From: Solobacterium sp. UBA3691
GTDB lineage: Bacteria; Bacillota_I; Bacilli_A; Erysipelotrichales; Erysipelotrichaceae
Assembly (NCBI GenBank): GCA_002372175.1
Contig: DFIS01000007.1
Location: 1-64,000, forward strand
Direction of reading: 5' to 3'
DNA length: 64,000 bases
Translations under genes and position numbers: made by a program
Notes under the pieces: model-generated
Told to the model about the DNA's origin: nothing
What the model saw: only the letters and a program-made list of their open reading frames with translations
The model's database searches: none
In this document: one piece after another, positions 58,865 through 64,000 of the stretch
Layout: every line of letters begins with the position of its first letter
How positions within the stretch are numbered: the stretch's first letter is position 1

Positions 58865-60872
58865 TATATGGGCACACCGCGGATGTTCATACAGATATCC
58901 CGAGAATACACTCTCTGCCTTCAGAGAAGCATTGAAATATGATATCACAGGTATGGAACTGGATATCCAGCTGACAAAGGACAGGGAGATCGTGGTTATC
59001 CATGATGAGACCGTGGACAGAACAACGGATCATACCGGACCGGTTAATTCCTATACACTGCAGGAACTGAAGACATTCCGGATCAGGGGTGATGAGAACG
59101 AGAGGATCCCGACGATGCGGGAGGTCTTTGCGCTTGTACAGGATGACTGTAAACGGTACGGGATAAAGATCAATATCGAACTGAAGAACAGTGAAATACG
59201 GTATGAAGGGATGGAAGAGATGATCCTGGCCATGGCTGAGGAATACGGCATGCAGGAACATGTGATCTATTCTTCGTTTAATCCGGAGTCATGTGCGATG
59301 CTGAAGAAGATCGATCCCTCTCTGCATGTCGGTGTCCTTGCCGGCAAGGTATCCGAATGCCTGCAGATCGCGGAGGATATCGGTGCCGATGCACTGCATC
59401 CGTATATCCACATGCTTGATCTGGGTGATCTGAGAAGCCGGACAGCCCTGCCGGTAAGAGCCTGGAATGTCAAACAGTTTGAACCCTTCTATCCCGATGA
59501 AGGAGAACTGGAGATACAGGATACCGAAGCACTGGCAGAAGCAGGTGTGACGGATATCTTTACCAATGCACCGGAGGAATACGTACCGGAAAGAGGGACG
59601 CCGTTTCATCCGGAAGAATACGAGATGTATGAAAATACAGGGGCAGACGGGGCGACAGGAAAGCTGATTCCGGAGGAGAACTGCAGTATCAACAGAGAAC
59701 CGGTAAAGCTGAATGCCGGTGACCGTCTTTTCTTTTTGGGTACAGAACTGCCGCAGATCTGTTATTACAGCGAAGATATTCCGCAGGAGCTGATCTACAC
59801 ATATACATATGATACGGAGGGAAACTGGACGACCTATCGGGGGAGTTACCCCGCAGACATAGATCCGTATACAGTAGAAAAGAGCGGATATTACCGTTTT
59901 CTGTATCATAACGATACAGGCAGGACACTTGCGGATCTGATCAGATTTGAAAAACAGAAAGAAATACCGGAATGGCCGGAATACTTTCAAAAGGAGTGTC
60001 AGGAAAGCGCAGAGACGGTCATGGCACTGCGGCAGCCCGGGGATTCCGTATATCTGCTGCTGAGTGATACGCATTATGCGGCAGGATGTGTATGGGAAGA
60101 CAGTGTGCAGAATATGAAGATGCTCAGCAGGGAGATCCACCCGGACGGTGTGATCCACCTGGGTGATCTGACCGATGGAAACATGCCCAAACAGCAGACG
60201 CAGAGATATGCCGGCAGAGTGCTCGGGGGACTGAAGAGTCTGGGTATCCCGCTGTATATGTGTACAGGCAATCATGACAAGAATGCCTTCCGCGGCAATC
60301 CCGAGAAATATACAGCGGCAGAAGCAGCCTCGGTATATCTGCACAGATCAAAACAGTATTATTATCAGGATATCCATGAGAGAAAGCTGCGGATGATCTT
60401 CCTGGATTCGTTCGATCCGGATGAGAAGGAGCGCTATGGCTTCTCAGCAGCACAGGTCTGGTGGCTGTTTCGCACACTGTATAAGACACCGAAGAACTAC
60501 CGCGTACTGGTCTTCAGCCATGTGACGGTGAACGCATCCCACCACGTCTGGAGTAAGACGATCCGCAATGAAGAAAAGGTCACGAAGATCCTGCAGAGAT
60601 ATCAGAAGAAGACCGGCAGGATCATGGCCCTGATCCATGGTCATAATCATGCGGAAGAGATCTACAGTACAGGGAATATCCCGGTCGTATCTCTTGGCTG
60701 TAATAAGCTGGAATACTTTACCGATCATAAGCCGGAGACGTCTTTCACCTGGTCAAGACAGCGTCATACTGTAACACAGGAACTGTTTGATATCCTGATC
60801 GTACACCGTGAAAGCAATATCCTCGATCTGGTACGTTTCGGTGCCGGTGAAGACAGGAGGATCGGTATATGA
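58857..60872 (+). CDS. Glycerophosphodiester phosphodiesterase - metallophosphatase fusion
   Basis: 671 residues with no signal peptide. Residues 1-245 are a GDPD barrel: AHRGCSYRYPENT (His7, Glu17), MELDIQLTKD (Glu34, Asp36) and VIHD (His49). A beta-rich linker of about 140 residues follows. Residues 395-640 are a calcineurin-like phosphoesterase with all five motifs: SDTH (403-406), GD (436-437), GNHD (471-474), SHVT (His555) and GHNH (595-598). Together they could split a glycerophosphodiester and then dephosphorylate a product. It sits between the CDP-polyol-type enzyme and LicD. The cytoplasmic location points to recycling or quality control rather than outside degradation. Confidence 0.82.
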   Translation: MINIWAHRGCSYRYPENTLSAFREALKYDITGMELDIQLTKDREIVVIHDETVDRTTDHTGPVNSYTLQELKTFRIRGDENERIPTMREVFALVQDDCKRYGIKINIELKNSEIRYEGMEEMILAMAEEYGMQEHVIYSSFNPESCAMLKKIDPSLHVGVLAGKVSECLQIAEDIGADALHPYIHMLDLGDLRSRTALPVRAWNVKQFEPFYPDEGELEIQDTEALAEAGVTDIFTNAPEEYVPERGTPFHPEEYEMYENTGADGATGKLIPEENCSINREPVKLNAGDRLFFLGTELPQICYYSEDIPQELIYTYTYDTEGNWTTYRGSYPADIDPYTVEKSGYYRFLYHNDTGRTLADLIRFEKQKEIPEWPEYFQKECQESAETVMALRQPGDSVYLLLSDTHYAAGCVWEDSVQNMKMLSREIHPDGVIHLGDLTDGNMPKQQTQRYAGRVLGGLKSLGIPLYMCTGNHDKNAFRGNPEKYTAAEAASVYLHRSKQYYYQDIHERKLRMIFLDSFDPDEKERYGFSAAQVWWLFRTLYKTPKNYRVLVFSHVTVNASHHVWSKTIRNEEKVTKILQRYQKKTGRIMALIHGHNHAEEIYSTGNIPVVSLGCNKLEYFTDHKPETSFTWSRQRHTVTQELFDILIVHRESNILDLVRFGAGEDRRIGI

Positions 60873-61687
60873 TCATCCCTGATAAGAAGACACTGAGAGG
60901 AATACAGCTGATCCAGCTGGAGATGTTAAAGGAAGTAGACCGCATATGCCGGGAGAATGATATCGAATATACGATCATTGCCGGAACGATGCTGGGGGCA
61001 GTGCGTCATGGCGGGTATATCCCCTGGGATGATGACGCTGATATCGCAATGCTCAGATCCGAATATCTCCGCTTCCGCAGGATCTGTGAGACTGCCCTGG
61101 ACCATGAACGCTTTACTTTCCAGGACCATGTCTGCACACCGGGATACCGCTGGGGATACGGGAAACTGCGGCGCAGGGGCACACAGTTTGTCCGTGAACA
61201 CCAGGAACATATGCCCTACGAACAGGGAATCTTCATTGATATCTTTCCCCTGGATAAGGTGCCGGAACCGTACATGCTCCGCGCATTAAAGAACTTTGAG
61301 TGTTTCTGCGTACGGAAGATCCTCTGGTCCAAAGTCGGAAAGATCGCGGACAGATCACCGCTGAAAAGGGCAGTATACCGTATGCTGGACAGGATCCCTG
61401 AAGAAAAGATCCTGCAGTACTATGAGGGAATGATCAGAAGAGCAGCTGATACACCGTCAAAGATGGTCAGGATCCTGATGTTTCCCACCCCGAACAGAGA
61501 ATATATGTATTATGAACGCTGGTATACCGACAGGAAGGAGATCCGGTTTGAAGACGGTATCTTCTTCGGACCGGCAGATGCGGACGGCTATCTGTCCTTC
61601 AAGTTTGGTGATTACATGACTCTGCCTCCCGAGAAAGACAGAAAGAATCATCCCGTATCGGTATTACAGCTGACGGAGACGAAATGA
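60869..61687 (+). CDS. LicD-family phosphotransferase
   Basis: 272 residues. The LicD/fukutin core is clear: IIAGTMLGAVRHGGYIP (36-52) and WDDDADIAM (53-61) with the metal-binding Asp residues, followed by QGIFIDIFPLDKVPE. Relatives transfer phosphocholine, phosphoglycerol or phospho-ribitol from a CDP carrier onto a glycan. ATGA overlap with the GDPD fusion. In this cluster its natural donor would be the product of the cytidylyltransferase fusion. Confidence 0.85.
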   Translation: MIIPDKKTLRGIQLIQLEMLKEVDRICRENDIEYTIIAGTMLGAVRHGGYIPWDDDADIAMLRSEYLRFRRICETALDHERFTFQDHVCTPGYRWGYGKLRRRGTQFVREHQEHMPYEQGIFIDIFPLDKVPEPYMLRALKNFECFCVRKILWSKVGKIADRSPLKRAVYRMLDRIPEEKILQYYEGMIRRAADTPSKMVRILMFPTPNREYMYYERWYTDRKEIRFEDGIFFGPADADGYLSFKFGDYMTLPPEKDRKNHPVSVLQLTETK

Positions 61688-62499
61688 ACGGAAAAGAACT
61701 GATCACACTGCTGAGACAGAATCGCTTTGTGGTATTCGGCACAGGATTTGTGTCGGATATGTTTTGGCATGCGCTGAAGACCAACGGACTGGAGAAGAAC
61801 ATTGCCGGCTATGTCGTCTCTGCACCGGGTCCTGATCCTGCTGTATTTCACGGTCTTCCGGTCACAGGCATCGGCGAAGTATCCAGGAAAATGATCATCT
61901 GTCTGGCTGTCCATGACGCAAACCGTGCAGAGATCACGGGTATGCTGAGAAGTACAGGATATGATACGATCATCTGGGTGTATCCGTATATCCATGAAAT
62001 GCTGTTCGGACCCGTAAGATATACTGAAGATGTCGATCTGCGTGAGCTGATTCGCAGACAGGAACCTGCATATTACTGGATCGCTGCCCGCTACAGTATT
62101 CCCGCAGGAGAAAATGAAGAACTCTATCTGAAAGCAATCGCCGCACATACCGGAAGACGTACAGCAGAGCGCAGACTGCAGCAGTACAGAAAACTGATAC
62201 AGTCATTTGAAAGCAGGGGATATGATCCGTCATATCCGATCCTGATCGATACACGCGGCAGGATCATTGACGGTCTGCACAGACTGGCACTGGCGGTATA
62301 CCACGGTCTGCCGTCCATCCGCTGTCAGATCACGGAAGCATCCGGGAACTACGGACTGATCCTGCACGAAGAAAACTATCTGCCGCAGGATAAACTGTCA
62401 GAATATGGCTTCACGGCAGAGGAGATCGGCATACTGCAGAGGCTGCAGAAAGAAACAGGAATAGATAAAAGTACCGGTCAGGCATACAGGGAGGTATAG
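61684..62499 (+). CDS. Protein with Rossmann-like N-terminus and ParB-like C-terminus
   Basis: 271 residues. Residues 10-105 look like the nucleotide-sugar Rossmann unit used at the end of some wall glycosyltransferases (FVVFGTGFVSDMFWHALK). Residues 180-220 match the ParB/Srx-like fold: SYPILIDTRGRIIDGLHRLA followed by GLPSIRCQI. ParB-like folds bind and hydrolyse nucleotides, including CTP. In a cluster built around CDP-activated groups, a kinase or CTP-sensing role is conceivable but unproved. ATGA overlap with licD; last coupled gene of the cluster. Confidence 0.6.
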   Translation: MNGKELITLLRQNRFVVFGTGFVSDMFWHALKTNGLEKNIAGYVVSAPGPDPAVFHGLPVTGIGEVSRKMIICLAVHDANRAEITGMLRSTGYDTIIWVYPYIHEMLFGPVRYTEDVDLRELIRRQEPAYYWIAARYSIPAGENEELYLKAIAAHTGRRTAERRLQQYRKLIQSFESRGYDPSYPILIDTRGRIIDGLHRLALAVYHGLPSIRCQITEASGNYGLILHEENYLPQDKLSEYGFTAEEIGILQRLQKETGIDKSTGQAYREV

Positions 62500-62500
62500 T

Positions 62501-62851
62501 ATGAGCTTGAATTTACGATTAAAACATATGGGTATTAATGTCAGAGATGATGAACTGGAAGAGATGATGGGTATCTTTGCCTGTCTGTTTGCGGGTGAAA
62601 GCCGGAAGACAGTCAACGGCGGGTTTGGCTCGGACTGGGTAGAACTGATGGATGAGTCGCATGCCAAGGGAGAGAAGGGACACATCGGTGTCGGTACAGA
62701 TGATGTTGATGAAGCCATGGCATACTTCAGGAATCTCGGATATGACTTTGATGAGTCTACACTGAAATATGATGAGCAGGGCAGAAAGCGTCTGATCTAC
62801 TTTGACAGACAGTTCTGCGGGTTTGCGGTACATCTGGTCAGAAACGATTAG
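62501..62851 (+). CDS. VOC-fold (glyoxalase-like) protein
   Basis: 116 residues with a single vicinal-oxygen-chelate unit: LKHMGINVRDDELEEMMGIF, then GHIGVGTDDVDEAMAYFRNLGYDF and RLIYFDRQFCGFAVHLV. The first metal His (KHMG) and a later one (HIGV) are present. Similar small VOC proteins are linked to sugar-acid metabolism, without a known reaction. GGAGGT precedes. It begins two bases after the ParB-like gene but ends its own transcription unit. Confidence 0.7.
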   Translation: MSLNLRLKHMGINVRDDELEEMMGIFACLFAGESRKTVNGGFGSDWVELMDESHAKGEKGHIGVGTDDVDEAMAYFRNLGYDFDESTLKYDEQGRKRLIYFDRQFCGFAVHLVRND

Positions 62852-62860
62852 GGTATAAGA

Positions 62861-62889
62861 AAAGCGTCTCTTTGCGGAGACGCTGTTTT
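62861..62889. terminator. Bidirectional terminator
   Basis: AGCGTCTC (62863-62870), loop, GAGACGCT (62877-62884) with AAAA to the left and GTTTT to the right; ends the VOC gene and the convergent transketolase gene. Confidence 0.8.
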
Positions 62890-62893
62890 CATA

Positions 62894-63835
62894 TTACTTG
62901 TTCAGGAATGTCTTTACCTGTTCGAAGATGCCTTCACCATCCAGTTTATACAGGTGGAGAAGTTCCTTCATCGTTCCCGACTGTCCGAAGACATCTCTGA
63001 TACCGATACGGAAGAGAGGTGCCGGATAGTTCTCACACAGGCATTCTGCCACAGCACTGCCAAGACCGCCGATGATACTGTGCTCTTCAGCCGTAACGAT
63101 CCTGCCGGTCTTTTTAACGCTCTGCAGGATCTTTTCCTCATCCAGCGGTTTGATCGTGGAGACGTTGATCACTTCAGCGGAGATGCCTTCTTCCGCAAGC
63201 TTGTCTGCTGCTTCAAGAGCAGCCCCGACACACAGGCCGACAGCCGCGATCGTGACATCGGTTCCTTCACGGAGGATGACAGCCTTACCGATCTCAAAGT
63301 GATAGTCTTCAGGAAGAACCACAGGTACTGCGGAACGTCCCGTACGCATGAATACCGGACCGTCATACTCAGCGATCGCCTTGACAGCAGCACGTGTCTC
63401 AACATCATCTGCAGGGCAGATCACGGTCATGCCGGGAATCTCACGCATCAGTGCGAAATCCTCGTTGCACTGGTGGCTGGCACCGTCTTCACCGACGCTG
63501 ACACCGCCGTGTGAGGCAACGATCTTGACATTCAGGTGAGGATATCCGATCGAGTTGCGGATCTGCTCATACGGTCTTCCTGCCGCAAACATGGCGAATG
63601 TGCTGGCAAACGGGATCAGACCGCTGGCCGCAAGACCTGCCGCAATACTCATCATATTGGCTTCGGCAATACCGCAGTTGAAGAAACGTTCGGGATGTGC
63701 CTTGGCAAAAACACCGCTCTTTGTGGATCCGGAGAGATCAGCATCCAGGACGACGACTTTCGGATTGATATCACCGAGTTCCTTCAGTGCTTTTCCGTAA
63801 GAGTCTCTGGTGGCAATTGCTTTCTTTTCTGTCAT
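62894..63835 (-). CDS. Transketolase, C-terminal subunit
   Basis: 313 residues. This is the pyrimidine-binding and C-terminal half of a split transketolase: RDSYGKALKELGDINPKVVVLDADLSGST, CGIAEANMMSIAAGLA with the catalytic Glu, and HGGVSVGEDGASHQ. The C-terminal domain includes TAEEHSIIGGLGSAV. With the N-terminal subunit it forms the thiamine-diphosphate enzyme of the pentose phosphate pathway. ATGA overlap with the N-terminal subunit gene. Confidence 0.93.
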   Translation of the reverse strand: MTEKKAIATRDSYGKALKELGDINPKVVVLDADLSGSTKSGVFAKAHPERFFNCGIAEANMMSIAAGLAASGLIPFASTFAMFAAGRPYEQIRNSIGYPHLNVKIVASHGGVSVGEDGASHQCNEDFALMREIPGMTVICPADDVETRAAVKAIAEYDGPVFMRTGRSAVPVVLPEDYHFEIGKAVILREGTDVTIAAVGLCVGAALEAADKLAEEGISAEVINVSTIKPLDEEKILQSVKKTGRIVTAEEHSIIGGLGSAVAECLCENYPAPLFRIGIRDVFGQSGTMKELLHLYKLDGEGIFEQVKTFLNK

Positions 63836-64000
63836 TGTGCATCACCTGTTCCTTCCAGTTCGGCCATCGCCTGTTCGTATTCTGCGTCATTCGGGGCTTT
63901 TCCGTGCCATCCTGCCTGATTCTCCATGAAGGATACACCTTTGCCCTTTGTTGTCTTCAGAATGATCACAGTAGGTTTACCTGTGACTGTATGAGCTTCC
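63832..64000 (-). CDS. Transketolase, N-terminal subunit (5' part outside window)
   Basis: The last 55 or so codons of the N-terminal subunit, read from the right edge: HTVTGKPTVIILKTTKGKGV, SFMENQAGWHGKAPND, then EYEQAMAELEG and a TGA at 63834-63832. KGKGVSFMEN and the His of WHG are the transketolase thiamine-domain end. The gene continues beyond the window. Confidence 0.9.
   Translation of the reverse strand, partial: EAHTVTGKPTVIILKTTKGKGVSFMENQAGWHGKAPNDAEYEQAMAELEGTGDAQ

Noticed and set aside
1..64000. CRISPR arrays, insertion sequences, rRNA genes
   Set aside because: No regular spaced repeats, transposase genes or rRNA segments were seen on either strand.

Overview
The window is chromosomal DNA of a low-to-mid-GC Gram-positive bacterium (Firmicutes/Bacillota). 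The evidence is a B. subtilis-like gene order (rpsF-ssb-rpsR; DUF2232-gdpP-rplI-dnaB; walJ-htrA-like-rlmH), a Firmicutes HPr with His15 and Ser46, a zinc-type short S14, AggAGG-type ribosome binding sites, and a full S10-spc-alpha ribosomal cluster. Loss of rpmD (L30) and map from that cluster, together with the gut-type accessory genes, suggests an Erysipelotrichia-like lineage. That placement is inference.

Layout. 1-5250: end of an aminotransferase gene, asnA, a divergent MerR regulator, a DUF4230 membrane protein, an esterase and two flavodoxin-like genes. 5314-7324: a reverse transcriptase gene read leftward, preceded by a compact structured RNA element bounded by a 14-bp inverted repeat, and before that an amphipathic-repeat protein gene. 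7493-16222: tRNA-Val, then a type I restriction-modification island (Fic, hsdM, hsdS, an unknown gene, a broken hsdR remnant, an intact hsdR). 16300-25630: housekeeping and catabolic genes (amidohydrolase, alpha-L-rhamnosidase, nucleoid protein, YitT-type membrane protein, DUF362, HAD phosphatase, MFS transporter, OB-fold-like protein). 25738-27701: an ECF sigma factor / probable anti-sigma / DUF4349 lipoprotein operon.

27856-39553 is conserved core: S6-SSB-S18, then a tightly coupled run DUF2232, GdpP (c-di-AMP phosphodiesterase), L9, DnaB, M23 peptidase, WalJ, a catalytically degenerate HtrA, RlmH, followed by HPr and a phosphohexomutase. 39722-53516 is the S10-spc-alpha cluster (S10 to L17, including SecY, Adk, IF1 and RpoA), with its own promoter and structured leader.

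53522-62499 is a translationally coupled cell-surface glycopolymer cluster: a lipoprotein, two family-2 glycosyltransferases, a cytidylyltransferase-oxidoreductase fusion, a glycerophosphodiesterase-metallophosphatase fusion, a LicD phosphotransferase and a ParB-like-domain protein. I read it as synthesis, transfer and turnover of a CDP-activated polyol phosphate on a wall polymer. A VOC-fold protein follows, then a split transketolase that runs off the right edge.

The two parts most likely to hold undescribed biology are the reverse transcriptase with its inverted-repeat-bounded RNA (about 5314-6699) and the surface-polymer cluster with its unusual enzyme fusions (53522-62499).
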